From positions 1-57,818 of the forward strand of contig JAUHYI010000020.1 of the NCBI GenBank assembly GCA_030426385.1: a stretch of 57,818 bases of DNA, in the 5' to 3' direction. Positions 10,601 to 18,534 of the stretch are shown in pieces (positions within the stretch are counted from its first letter, which is position 1; each line of letters starts with the position of its first letter). Made by a program: the position numbers and the translations under genes. A model generated the notes under the pieces. That model did no database searches. It was not told the DNA's origin and was given only the letters and a program-made list of their open reading frames with translations. The DNA is from Phycisphaerae bacterium. GTDB lineage: Bacteria > Planctomycetota > Phycisphaerae > Phycisphaerales > Phycisphaeraceae.

Positions 10601-12864
10601 AAATCAGATCGCGTCCAGGTTTGCCCATTGTCATCACTGGTCACAAACGTGATGTGGTTCTTGCCCGTGTTCGGAGCCACCTCGTCATCAGGATGGTTCC
10701 ACGCGCCGATCGGCACCAGCAAACGACCATCCTGCAATTGCAATCCACCACGCAATGCCCCCGTATATCCCTCAAACGCCACCGTGGGTTCGGACCAGTT
10801 GTTCTGTGTGTCCCGGATGTTCGATGCGTAATTGTGACAAACACGATGCAGAACATTAATGGTGTAGTCCACATTGATCTTACCCTTGCCGTGTTTGTCC
10901 AGATAAAACACATGCAACGCATTGTCACGATCGAGAAATACGTCGATCGCGTGGTGCGTCCGACCGGTTGCAAACTCAACGCGCGGTTCGCTCCACGTTA
11001 GGCCGTTGTCGTGCGATGTAATCGTGCGCACCTGCGACGCTTCCATATCCGTGTAAAAAAGCACCAGCGTATCGTCAGCAAGTCGGACCAGATCGGTCTC
11101 ATTGCCTGGTGCAGGTCCCACAACCTGCGGCGACTCAACCCCACTCGCCAATGGCTTGGTCACGCTCGCCTCAACCGTTTGGCTTGACTGAACCACCAGT
11201 TCCAAATCCGTCCACAGAGCTGACCCGTGGTCCAGTTGCAGACGCACCTTGTTTGAACCTGATTTAATCTGATCCACACGCACAGGCAGATCAACAACCC
11301 ATTGCGCCAGGTCAGGCCTGGTTGCTTTCGCGGGTGCGGGGGTCGCAACATGGCTGATCGTATCATGCCATACCGACATTCCGTTGAGAGCAATCGTCAT
11401 CGTTTGATCAGGCTGCACTTCGCGCAACCCCAACCGCAACGCGATACGACGGTCCTCTTTTAGGGCAGACGGATCGATACCCACCAACAGCGACACTTCC
11501 GAAACATCATCCGAATCTGTTGATGCAATCGGCGTGGGCAATGCTTTGCGGTTTTCGTAGGTGCCTTCATGGTCTTGCCAATTTGCCTTGGTCACACTGA
11601 ACACAAGGTCCTGTGACGTCATCGCAGAGGGATTCACGAGTTGTTTGATGATGCGCGAAGCCAAACCCACCTCGGGTTGATCCAGCCACAATTTATAATG
11701 TTGAAAATTAAACAGGTAGATTCCATCAGCACCCAACGACCATAAATTCAACGCCGCACCACGCAATTGCGACAACGACAGATCACGGGTAAATCCCTTG
11801 CTTCCTTTGGCAGGCGATGATGCTGGATATTCATCGTCAAACGCACCCCAACGCCAACCCACACGCGGCATCATGGTCGGATAAATTTTCGTCTCACCAC
11901 CCGCATCATTGATGATCTGTTTGAATGCCTCGATCTGCATGTCGAACTCGGTCGTCATCATCAGCGAAGGCACGAGCACATCAACCAGTCCCTCATTAAC
12001 CCAGGTGGGAATATCCAATCCCGACCAGGCACAACTTTCCAGCGTCGGCGGGATGCGCACGATCAACAAATATCGCCGACCGTTTTGTTGACCCAGTTCA
12101 TCGAGTTGCGCTCGCGTTTGTCGCACCAATTGCGTCATCAACGGCATGCCGACCTTTGCACCGTCTGGCGGGAAAAACACTTGAAAACGCGTAAAATCCA
12201 GCTCAAATCCGTCCATGACATCTTGATAACGTTGCGTCGCTTCGTGGATCTGATCCATACGATGTTGACGCACTTGGGCATGGGTGAAATCAAGCAGTTC
12301 GCCATACTGTTTGCGACTACGAATCGGCGACTCGCCAATACGATACTCGGGATGCTCGAGGTAAAAACTTCCGGTTAACGGATAGTCGCGCGGTGGCTTG
12401 CCAAATGCATAATGCGCGTCATTCATCCGCAGGCTTGGCAAGAACAACATGCCATGCTGTTTGGCCTGTTCACCAGCCACACGTATGGCATCACCACCCG
12501 CGTCTTGATTCGCTTTGTTGCGGGCAATACGCGCACTCCACTTGGGGTCATCGTCATAAGGCGTCGAACGCCAACCCCAGGTGTCGGCCACCTTGGTTGG
12601 ATACAACATCACTTCCGAACCCGCACCCAGGCAATACACAATCGTGCCCACCTCGGCCTCGGCATAGCGATCGATCTCGGCACGCAGCGCCGCTTCGGAT
12701 TCGGCCAACGTGTCGCGCGAGTAGGCCGCGTCACCATCGATGTTCATCACCACGCCCAGATCGGGCAAGTCCGGCGAACTGGCTTGAGCCTCCTCGACCC
12801 CACACGTTCCCCCAAGCATTGACAGTAATAGCCCAACAATGACGACCCTGAATATTGACAACAT
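7672..12864 (-). CDS. giant secreted multidomain protein: GH10-like domain plus two tandem sialidase-like (BNR) propellers
   Basis: The ATG at 12864, with GGTGA upstream, gives 1730 residues; an in-frame TTG at 12891 is the alternative. After a signal peptide (cleavage near EAQA-SS) comes a TIM-barrel-like glycosidase region at about 33-420, with DGFELDFTRF near 218 and GADGIYLFNF near 380. A spacer leads to propeller 1 (about 585-905), with four Asp-box-type motifs such as SHDNGLTW, SDDNGQTW and SSDDGKTW. A LamG-like sandwich (930-1115), a GKVGKVGKVG linker, propeller 2 (about 1170-1500, with four more Asp boxes) and a second sandwich (1510-1730) follow. The two propeller+sandwich halves are clearly duplicated. 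Context (NanM-like protein, SSS transporter) supports exo-sialidase-like activity. The propellers resemble the BNR_2 type, in which many members are uncharacterised, so the substrate remains open. Confidence 0.8.
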   Translation of the reverse strand: MLSIFRVVIVGLLLSMLGGTCGVEEAQASSPDLPDLGVVMNIDGDAAYSRDTLAESEAALRAEIDRYAEAEVGTIVYCLGAGSEVMLYPTKVADTWGWRSTPYDDDPKWSARIARNKANQDAGGDAIRVAGEQAKQHGMLFLPSLRMNDAHYAFGKPPRDYPLTGSFYLEHPEYRIGESPIRSRKQYGELLDFTHAQVRQHRMDQIHEATQRYQDVMDGFELDFTRFQVFFPPDGAKVGMPLMTQLVRQTRAQLDELGQQNGRRYLLIVRIPPTLESCAWSGLDIPTWVNEGLVDVLVPSLMMTTEFDMQIEAFKQIINDAGGETKIYPTMMPRVGWRWGAFDDEYPASSPAKGSKGFTRDLSLSQLRGAALNLWSLGADGIYLFNFQHYKLWLDQPEVGLASRIIKQLVNPSAMTSQDLVFSVTKANWQDHEGTYENRKALPTPIASTDSDDVSEVSLLVGIDPSALKEDRRIALRLGLREVQPDQTMTIALNGMSVWHDTISHVATPAPAKATRPDLAQWVVDLPVRVDQIKSGSNKVRLQLDHGSALWTDLELVVQSSQTVEASVTKPLASGVESPQVVGPAPGNETDLVRLADDTLVLFYTDMEASQVRTITSHDNGLTWSEPRVEFATGRTHHAIDVFLDRDNALHVFYLDKHGKGKINVDYTINVLHRVCHNYASNIRDTQNNWSEPTVAFEGYTGALRGGLQLQDGRLLVPIGAWNHPDDEVAPNTGKNHITFVTSDDNGQTWTRSDLRLTAPVYEGYNGANYGAVEPSIIELNDGRLWLLIRTQTGFLYESFSNDGTSWADPTPSRFVSSNSPASMTKLDDGRIVMLWNNSVMPPRHDGDGVYGGRDALSAALSSDDGKTWQGFREVYRDPTRHQTPPQRGDRGTAYPTAVQAADGKIVIVTGQGAHVRRTLRVVPDWVTHDDAADDFSRGLTQWHAFTEFGPAKRWWRDREQGASVVDDPSAKSGSVLWLRRPDGRDGDGAVWNFPAAVAGRLELRVRVKPGGGDGRIALAEHFFNPTDAAADEAASFSFSLQSLDGLTPGEWHTLELTWDADTCRVQVDGQLAGEIATQRVLVNGVCYLLLRNSAGEPDPEGWQVDWVAMDKLQGMTQAKPQGTTGNMAHAVAKAVVAVGAVGPVGKVGKVGKVGADESVDVVRVGVAPEILDPLNYVNVFRLPDGTIKRVRAGGGFLLSQTSNDHGITWAPPVKEFPTTGSTNPVPLLDNRGELHYFRFLLDNQSNGGPRKPNVNYFLDIWHVWSENQRTTWPEPKKIHHGYTGSMMTAIQTSTGRFVLPFGNWIPGGRSTDPFGRNYTTVIFSDDYGRTWSQPSVKLHSPVPNKYNGAGEGAVEPTIVELRDGRLWMLMRSQTGRLTESYSSDDGVTWSEAVPSQFRSSTGPPSMVRLDDDRLVLLWNQAAMPQRHEGKVWYAGRDALHAAVSSDDGKTWSGFREVYLDPYRNESPLTGDSGTAYPFATPTDDGRVLVITGQARARAMLRVDPDWLEQTDAASDFTGAQPLDRWSIFKSVGPVQRVKRDRVLGARLTTDPDKQSDQPVLHLARPDEHDPDGAVWNFPLARQGVTHVRLKLLAGFQGASIGLADCFFQPTDLQGEQQAIFRLNIKPNGQLNGGGRLQIGVWHDLQLRWNLDAQNTAADVVIDGQSVGRIKQLNHAVVGINYLRLRSIAERIDTGGFIVESVSQRGQSRDSNLRQSGESSSAKAGPRGSH
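9401..9445. repeat. 9-bp tandem repeat (CCAACCTTG) encoding a GKV linker
   Basis: Three exact copies of CCAACCTTG are followed by two diverged copies (CCAACCGGG, CCAACCGCG). On the coding (minus) strand they encode the linker GPVGKVGKVGKVG between the first propeller/sandwich half and the second propeller of the giant sialidase-like protein. Copy number should be prone to slippage in steps of three residues, so the reading frame is preserved. Confidence 0.8.
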
Positions 12865-12874
12865 AGCGTTCACC

Positions 12875-12888
12875 GTTTTTATAAAAAC
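12875..12888. promoter_or_regulatory. 14-bp palindrome GTTTTTATAAAAAC just upstream of the sialidase-like gene
   Basis: A perfect 14-bp palindrome ends about 10 bases before the preferred start codon at 12864. A second, imperfect palindrome (TTCGT...TTATTC-N6-GAATAA...ACGAA, 12909-12938) lies immediately further upstream. Either could be an operator for the GntR-LacI hybrid regulator encoded by the same locus. The AT-rich core could also serve as a promoter element. No experimental or comparative support is available here. Confidence 0.4.
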
Positions 12889-13149
12889 CAACCAAAAAGA
12901 CGGGGTAATTCGTGATTATTCGTATGTGAATAAACGAAGACAAAGGAAGGATTGATCGCGCGTAAGGAGGGTGGAATGCAAACACATACGAAACATAGCC
13001 GTGCCTGTTATGTATGCGTGTCGCATGGGAATCAACATCTAGTTATCAATGGCGTGCCAACTGCGGCCCATCAAATGCGGTGCATCCCCTGTAAATTTCG
13101 CACATATCATTTCCGCATTCGCAGCGACATTCGCAGTTACGTTCATGGC

Positions 13150-13899
13150 CTACTTGCGATCCCACAAGCTTTCCTCACCGACGTCCGCCGCTAACTTGCC
13201 AGGCAACTCGGGAAACACTTCCCGAGGATCTGCAAGGTGCACGGTATTCGCATGACCGTCAGCCCAGAGCACATTCACCGCGTTCAAATGACGACCGATG
13301 CCGTTGTATGTGTGATGTTCGTCGTACGCGATGCAATAACCTCTCACTACATCTCGCCGCTCGACATCAAGCATGGCGATCGTGCGTGAAGGCGCCGCAA
13401 TATCTTCGTAGCGCGGCGTCAGCGCACGCCAGTTTGCGGGCCTGGGTGATTCCTGATTCGCTGAACCTAGAAAACGTCCGTTGTAACCATAGTGGGTGAA
13501 CGCCAGCGTGTGATCGATTAAGTTCGCAGGCAACGACAAGTCGAGATTCTCGAATGTCTGAACATCTGGCGTTTCAAACGCGGGACACACGAATAGCTTG
13601 ACCGTTTTTAACTGCGTCTCTTTGATCAGAACCGCAGGCCACCATATTTCGAAGTATTTACTGCTTGTTGTATATCCGTCCCAATAAGGCACGAAGTAAC
13701 TGTCAAAATCTGAACTGTAAATAGTCATCGTCAGACCAAGCTGGCGCTGATTGCTCAGACACAGTGACGTGCGAGCTACTTCTCGCGACGCACTCAATAC
13801 TGGCAACAGGATCGCCACCAGCAGCGCGATGATGGAGATCACCACCAACATCTCAATCAACGTGAAGCCTTGCATGGACTTGCGTTTTTGGCTCTGCAT
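13150..13899 (-). CDS. type II secretion-like pseudopilin (H-X9-DG type)
   Basis: A 249-residue protein with a short basic leader (QKRKSMQ), the prepilin cleavage/methylation site [17 protein letters not shown], and the H-X9-DG signature near the C-terminus ([12 protein letters not shown]). GAGGATC lies upstream of the ATG at 13899. The first 45 residues are very similar to those of the pseudopilin at 2240-2950; the rest differs. It sits between a PEP-CTERM gene and the giant sialidase-like gene, the same position relative to a secreted hydrolase as in the first locus. A role in surface display or secretion of the enzyme is inferred from this pairing only. Confidence 0.87.
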   Translation of the reverse strand: MQSQKRKSMQGFTLIEMLVVISIIALLVAILLPVLSASREVARTSLCLSNQRQLGLTMTIYSSDFDSYFVPYWDGYTTSSKYFEIWWPAVLIKETQLKTVKLFVCPAFETPDVQTFENLDLSLPANLIDHTLAFTHYGYNGRFLGSANQESPRPANWRALTPRYEDIAAPSRTIAMLDVERRDVVRGYCIAYDEHHTYNGIGRHLNAVNVLWADGHANTVHLADPREVFPELPGKLAADVGEESLWDRK

Positions 13900-13977
13900 A
13901 AATTGATCCTCAGATCATCACTCGATCAGCAATGTTGCAAACACCCGCGATGCCGACAGACCATGCCGACAGACCAC

Positions 13978-14838
13978 TCAGACCGATTGCGTTTTGCGAC
14001 GGCGCAAGAAGCACAGGGCACCAATGCTGGCCAACGCCAGACTGCCCGGTTCAGGCACGGACGCAGGCGCGAAGGCACCGGACGTGATCGCCACGTAGTC
14101 GATTTCAGTCGTGCCACGCGAGCCACCGCCGACGTCACCGATCAACATGCGTCGTGTGGCGAATGGACGTTCGCGGTCCAAATCGTCGCCGACTTCCAAG
14201 TCGTTGATGTAAAGCGTGTAGCTCAAACCGCCAACTGCACCGACATCCGGCGTCGCCGCAATCCGAACGGTGAAAAATTCATCGGCGGCTACCGTGGCGT
14301 AGACCGCCCCAATCGCACCAAGGTCCCAGTAAATCGCCAGATCGTTGTCCGTATCCAGATCGACATATTGCCCAGTGACCGCAGCGAGATTTTGAGCATC
14401 TGCCACATCCATCGTCAACCCACCATCGTTACCAGTGGTCACGTTCGGCGTCAATCGCACGCGGTATTCCACGGTATAACCCGTCGCGTTGGTCATCGCT
14501 GATGCCGCGGTGGATGACACCCAGAAGAGATTACTCTCCGACGTGTTGGTGGCTAGGGAAATTTCCCCTGCCGTCGGTGTTGGCGTCAGGCTCCATTCAT
14601 TGGTTCCGTCGCTGGCTTGTGCGCCGGTCGTGCCGTTGTACCGATCGTAGTTCTCGGTGGTATTGGCACCATCAAAGTCCCAGCGATAGGTGAAAGCAAG
14701 ATCATCAAGCTCTGCCACCGGTGCTGCCGAGGCTTGCCCGACCATGCCCGTGAACACGCCAGGAACAAAGCCCGCCACCATCCCAACACCAAACATCATG
14801 CCTGCCATAATCGATACTTGTTTCGTTTTCATCATCAT
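13978..14838 (-). CDS. PEP-CTERM sorted extracellular protein
   Basis: The start at 14838 (first of three consecutive ATGs, preceded by AGGAAGG) gives 286 residues; an upstream extension to 14898 lacks a ribosome site. A signal peptide (MAGMMFGVGMVAGFVPGVF, cleavage near ASA-AP) precedes a beta-rich LamG-like region of about 200 residues with a YTVEYRVRLTP strand pattern. The C-terminus is a textbook PEP-CTERM signal: VPEPGSLALASIGALCFL, then the basic tail RRRK. The fold and length resemble the PEP-CTERM protein at 4111-4836, although sequence similarity is low by eye. It is the second gene of the sialidase locus, 77 bases after the regulator gene, and may bind the target glycan at the cell surface. 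Confidence 0.87.
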   Translation of the reverse strand: MMMKTKQVSIMAGMMFGVGMVAGFVPGVFTGMVGQASAAPVAELDDLAFTYRWDFDGANTTENYDRYNGTTGAQASDGTNEWSLTPTPTAGEISLATNTSESNLFWVSSTAASAMTNATGYTVEYRVRLTPNVTTGNDGGLTMDVADAQNLAAVTGQYVDLDTDNDLAIYWDLGAIGAVYATVAADEFFTVRIAATPDVGAVGGLSYTLYINDLEVGDDLDRERPFATRRMLIGDVGGGSRGTTEIDYVAITSGAFAPASVPEPGSLALASIGALCFLRRRKTQSV

Positions 14839-14915
14839 CCATTCCTTCCTCAGTAATGTTTCGATTCGTGATAGGCTTTCGGCGACAGACGTACGCACCC
14901 AACCCGACCCAACGC

Positions 14916-16049
14916 CTACGCGGCATCGGGAACGTACAATGCCACCGGAAGCAGCACTTGCTTAGCACTTTTTCCTGGCCCCTGACTGGCCACCTCATGC
15001 AACATTTGCGCTACCTTTTCCAGTGTCTGCGACCATGATTCAAAACGATGCGTGCAAGGGAACGGCAACGGCTTTTCCGGCAAGTTCCGCCCCAGGTCAT
15101 AGGCCACGATCAGGTCATCCGGCACCGACAATCCAACGCTGCTAGCAATCTCAGCAATCAACGCCGGTGCCCAAACATCATGGGATGCGTTCTTTCCGCG
15201 ACGCATTAAACCCTTGCGAGAAATGATCGCGGTCGGACGATCTTCCTGTTGCAAAAGCAATCGCACGTTCTCGGCAAATTCCGATTGATCTGACGGCAGA
15301 CTACGCACGCAAAGACTGGTGACTGGTAGTCCGGCTTCGCCCATCGTCTGTCGGATGGATTCGAAAAACAGATTGTCGCCTTGCAACCACACCTCTGGCA
15401 TCAGCACACTGATACGCTGCCGGCCTTGAGCGATGAGGTATTCAACGAGCATCCGCCCCGCCGCGACGTAATCACCATCAACCGAACTGAGTGACGCTGC
15501 CACTTCAATACCAAGCGATCCCATGACCACCACGGGCAACTGCGAACCAGCCAACAAGGTGTAAATTTTTCGCGGAATACTGATCGGCAAAAATCCAACC
15601 GACTCACCATTGGCTCCGGCACGATCGATCAGATCTCTGACATATTCCACCGGCGAATCAGAGGGAAGTCGAATGAATTCAACCGACGCGCCGGGGAACT
15701 CGCGCCAGAACACTTCGATCATGTCATCGGCATCCACATAAGTGCCCGCGACCGAGTGCGTCGTCAATACAAAAATTTTCGTCAACGGCGTCCGCTTTGA
15801 TGAGGCCGAGACGGTTTCAGCGCATGGCCCAATAAATGTCCCAGCCTTCTGCCGCCGAACCAGCACTTCGCTGTCGGAAAGCACACGCATGGCTTTGTTC
15901 ATCACCGCACGCGGAACACCAAAACGTCGCCCAGCCTCTTCCGCGGTGAAATACCGATCGCCGGGCCTCAGCCTGCGTGCCTGAATATCGCTGCGTACCA
16001 AATCCGTCAACACGCCCAGCTCAGAATCTAACTTGGTGACTGTCGCCAT
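14916..16049 (-). CDS. GntR-type DNA-binding / LacI-type sensor hybrid transcriptional regulator (AraR-like architecture)
   Basis: With the start at 16049 (ATG after GGGGGT) the protein has 377 residues; a longer form starting at 16079 is possible. The N-terminal 70 residues are a GntR winged helix: LVRSDIQARRLRPGDRYFTAEEAGRRFGVPRAVMNKAMRVL, then the wing VLVRRQKAGTFIG. Residues of about 90-360 are a periplasmic-binding-protein-like effector domain as in LacI regulators (for example VDGDYVAAGRMLVEYLIAQGRQRISVL). This domain pairing is that of AraR-type sugar repressors. It heads the sialidase locus on the minus strand and is divergent from the NanM-like gene, so the shared AT-rich spacer is the natural site of action. 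The effector is presumably a sugar released by the locus. Confidence 0.88.
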   Translation of the reverse strand: MATVTKLDSELGVLTDLVRSDIQARRLRPGDRYFTAEEAGRRFGVPRAVMNKAMRVLSDSEVLVRRQKAGTFIGPCAETVSASSKRTPLTKIFVLTTHSVAGTYVDADDMIEVFWREFPGASVEFIRLPSDSPVEYVRDLIDRAGANGESVGFLPISIPRKIYTLLAGSQLPVVVMGSLGIEVAASLSSVDGDYVAAGRMLVEYLIAQGRQRISVLMPEVWLQGDNLFFESIRQTMGEAGLPVTSLCVRSLPSDQSEFAENVRLLLQQEDRPTAIISRKGLMRRGKNASHDVWAPALIAEIASSVGLSVPDDLIVAYDLGRNLPEKPLPFPCTHRFESWSQTLEKVAQMLHEVASQGPGKSAKQVLLPVALYVPDAA

Positions 16050-16237
16050 ACCCCCAACATATACCAACGCCCGTGACAATGCAATATAAAATTTATTAAT
16101 TTATTATTTTTTCACACCCGAGCCATTTCGCTTATAATCGCATATTGCACGGTATAAATATCGTTTTCTGTCATTTAGCCCACGCCTTTCGCAACACACG
16201 AATGCTTCAAAACCATAAAAAAAACTAATAATTTTTA

Positions 16238-16249
16238 TATTAATTAATA
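16238..16249. promoter_or_regulatory. AT-rich palindrome in the divergent regulator/mutarotase promoter
   Basis: TATTAATTAATA is a perfect 12-bp palindrome 24 bases before the NanM-like start codon. The whole spacer (16050-16272) is unusually AT-rich compared with its surroundings and contains further TTATTAATTTATTA-like runs near the regulator gene. It probably contains both divergent promoters and an operator for the GntR-LacI hybrid regulator. Confidence 0.4.
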
Positions 16250-16272
16250 ATATCCAATCAGGATTCGACACC

Positions 16273-17424
16273 ATGACAACTCGCAAAAAACTTCACAAAA
16301 CGGTACATTCAGCGGTGTGCGGCACTGCTCTGACGATGGCGGCTTGTGGCATGTCAGCCTGTCAGTCCATCACCAACCGCGCGGCCGCAGACATGCCATC
16401 CATCCACATTCACACCAACGAATTGCCGTCGCTACCCAACACCCCAGGGGTCGCTGGACCCTACGTCGGCGTGCACAATGATGCCCTCATTCTGGCGGGC
16501 GGAGCCAACTTCCCAACCGCTCCACCCTGGGACGGCGGGAAAAAAGTATGGCACGACACGATCTATGTGTTGACCAAACCCCACGGGACCTGGCAAAACG
16601 CAGGACGCCTTCGCGAAACCCGCGCCTACGGCGTATCGATCACAACCGACCGCGGCGTACTCTGCCTCGGCGGTAACAATGCCGAACAAACCACCAATCA
16701 AACCTTCTATCTAACCTGGCGCGATGGGCAAATCCTGCAAAAGCCGTTTGTCCCGCTGCCCACCGCGATGGCATCATTCGGCGGCGCACAAATTGGTTCG
16801 CGCATATACATCGCAGGAGGCCAGGCACAATCCAACCCAATGGCCACGCCATCGCTGTCGACATTCCTGATGATCGACCTGGATGCCGACGAACCCACAT
16901 GGACTGCCCTACCGACTTGGCCGGGGCCCGAACGATTCTTCCCCGTCGTCGCGACCGATGGGCAATCGTTCTACATCTTCAGCGGCTTCCAGCGCATAGC
17001 CAAACTCGGCGAGTCTCCCAAACTGGAATACTTGAAAGATGCCTATCGATACGATCCTGCGAGCAATCGCTGGACGCGCTTGGCCGACCTGCCCCATCCC
17101 AACGCTGCGGCTCCTTCACCTGCACCGATGCACAACAACCAAATCCTTCTGCTGGGCAATGGTGCTGACGGAACCGGACTCGAGCTTCCATTAAAAGATC
17201 GCCCATCCCTTGGCCGAGATATTTTGTCCTATGACATCAATGCCGACCAATGGTGCGTCGTCGGCCAACTGCCGTATGGTGTGGTCACCACGCCTGCCGT
17301 GAAATGGCAACACGCCATCGTTCTTGCAAGCGGCGAACCCAAAGCAGGTATGCGAACACCAAGAACGCTCAGCCTCGAAATCACATCGGACGCCAAAGAG
17401 CAACGTGCGCATGACGCGCCATAG
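16273..17424 (+). CDS. NanM-like kelch-repeat mutarotase lipoprotein (N-acetylneuraminate epimerase family)
   Basis: A 383-residue protein whose N-terminus ends in a plausible lipobox (MSAC, Cys at about residue 29), so it is probably a lipoprotein. The body is a six-bladed kelch propeller. The family phrase GPYVGVHNDALILAGGANFP, followed by PPWDGGKKVWHDTIYVL, is diagnostic of NanM and the cyclically permuted mutarotases. Further kelch blades carry IYIAGG and FYIFSG. NanM interconverts alpha and beta N-acetylneuraminate in the periplasm so that uptake is faster. The gene is divergent from the operon that carries the sialidase-like protein and the SSS transporter, which strengthens a sialic-acid-type role. 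ATCAGGA lies upstream of the ATG. Confidence 0.83.
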   Translation: MTTRKKLHKTVHSAVCGTALTMAACGMSACQSITNRAAADMPSIHIHTNELPSLPNTPGVAGPYVGVHNDALILAGGANFPTAPPWDGGKKVWHDTIYVLTKPHGTWQNAGRLRETRAYGVSITTDRGVLCLGGNNAEQTTNQTFYLTWRDGQILQKPFVPLPTAMASFGGAQIGSRIYIAGGQAQSNPMATPSLSTFLMIDLDADEPTWTALPTWPGPERFFPVVATDGQSFYIFSGFQRIAKLGESPKLEYLKDAYRYDPASNRWTRLADLPHPNAAAPSPAPMHNNQILLLGNGADGTGLELPLKDRPSLGRDILSYDINADQWCVVGQLPYGVVTTPAVKWQHAIVLASGEPKAGMRTPRTLSLEITSDAKEQRAHDAP

Positions 17425-17526
17425 CATGAACAAGAAATATGACACGCGCCTCGCGGAACATGCAAGAACCATGCGGGATTAGTGCGGCGGCCACAAGCAT
17501 GACGATAACCGCAACGATCGACACAC

Positions 17527-18372
17527 CTAGGGGTGCAAAACTTTTTTGCCGTGACGAATCTGCCGTGGCGATTGATTGTGTTCGCGGCGTATCAGTTTGT
17601 TGAATTGCTGCAGGTCGGGCACGCCGACATCGATGGCGATCGACTTGATGGGCAACGATGTATCCTGCAACAAGCGCAGCGCACGCTGGCCACGTCGGCG
17701 ACGAATATATCCAACAATTGATGTGCCTTGATCCTGTTGAAACAAACGCGTCAGTTGATTGTGCGACATCGCCACATGGCTAACCACATCGGCCACGGAA
17801 ATCGAATTGCCCAGATGCCGTTCGATGTAGCCAATAGCATCGACCAGATCTGGGTGACGCGCGCCGGGCGTCGGCGTACGCGGGGCATGCTCAACCATAG
17901 CCCACAACAACATCCACAACAGGGCTTCGGCACGACGCGGACTGACGGGATAGTAACCAATGGCCGCCTGAAACTGGTCATGCCACCCGGCGAACTGGTC
18001 ATGAAAATCAACCAGAATGGGGATGCGCTGGGCCAGCGCCGAATCGCGAGACATCGCGGGCCGTCGCGAACCTGAATTAACGGGCCACTGAAAATGTGCC
18101 GCGGCATGTGTACTATTCGGTTCATGCCAACGATATTTAACCGGCACGCCGGGCGGTGTAATACCGATCATCCCCGGGTGCAATTCATGCTGATATATCC
18201 CTATAAATTCCAGATTCGCGCTGTAGTTATAGAGATGAATTGCCCAGCTATCCGGCAACAGGTATTCGGCATGCGATTGCGGGCCGAACGAACCGTTGCC
18301 GATGAAGACAATTTGTGGCGGCGTGTTCAACACAATTGGTACGGTCTCGGTCGTTGGCTCGGGCGTTTTCAT
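17527..18372 (-). CDS. AraC family transcriptional regulator
   Basis: A 281-residue protein with an N-terminal cupin-like sensor domain (about 20-120, including GMIGITPPGVPVKYRWHEP) and a C-terminal AraC double helix-turn-helix (about 180-275: ISVADVVSHVAMSHNQLTRLFQQDQG, then PIKSIAIDVGVPDLQQFNKLIRREHNQSPRQIR). It is divergent from the PhyH dioxygenase gene. A direct repeat between them (18388-18431) is a plausible binding site. AraC proteins usually activate nearby catabolic genes in response to a small ligand, which here is unknown. Confidence 0.92.
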   Translation of the reverse strand: MKTPEPTTETVPIVLNTPPQIVFIGNGSFGPQSHAEYLLPDSWAIHLYNYSANLEFIGIYQHELHPGMIGITPPGVPVKYRWHEPNSTHAAAHFQWPVNSGSRRPAMSRDSALAQRIPILVDFHDQFAGWHDQFQAAIGYYPVSPRRAEALLWMLLWAMVEHAPRTPTPGARHPDLVDAIGYIERHLGNSISVADVVSHVAMSHNQLTRLFQQDQGTSIVGYIRRRRGQRALRLLQDTSLPIKSIAIDVGVPDLQQFNKLIRREHNQSPRQIRHGKKVLHP

Positions 18373-18387
18373 AACGGTGATTATTAA

Positions 18388-18431
18388 CCACTAATGGTGA
18401 TTCTGGCAAATTGAATCGGCCACCAATGGCG
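18388..18431. promoter_or_regulatory. direct repeat CCACYAATGGYG, candidate AraC half-sites
   Basis: CCACTAATGGTG (18388-18399) recurs as CCACCAATGGCG (18420-18431), matching at 10 of 12 positions, with starts 32 bp apart, about three helical turns. AraC-family dimers bind direct repeats with such spacing. The pair lies between the divergent AraC and PhyH genes. The core ACTAATGGTG reappears in the promoter of the other AraC gene at 42428-42437. Confidence 0.45.
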
Positions 18432-18534
18432 GTAAAGTGTGAGGGTACACCGCCACACGCTCGAGATGCATGACGGTCCGACTGACACATCACACCTGAA
18501 CCGCGCATCTGACCCTTAACCCTGGACTTGAATT

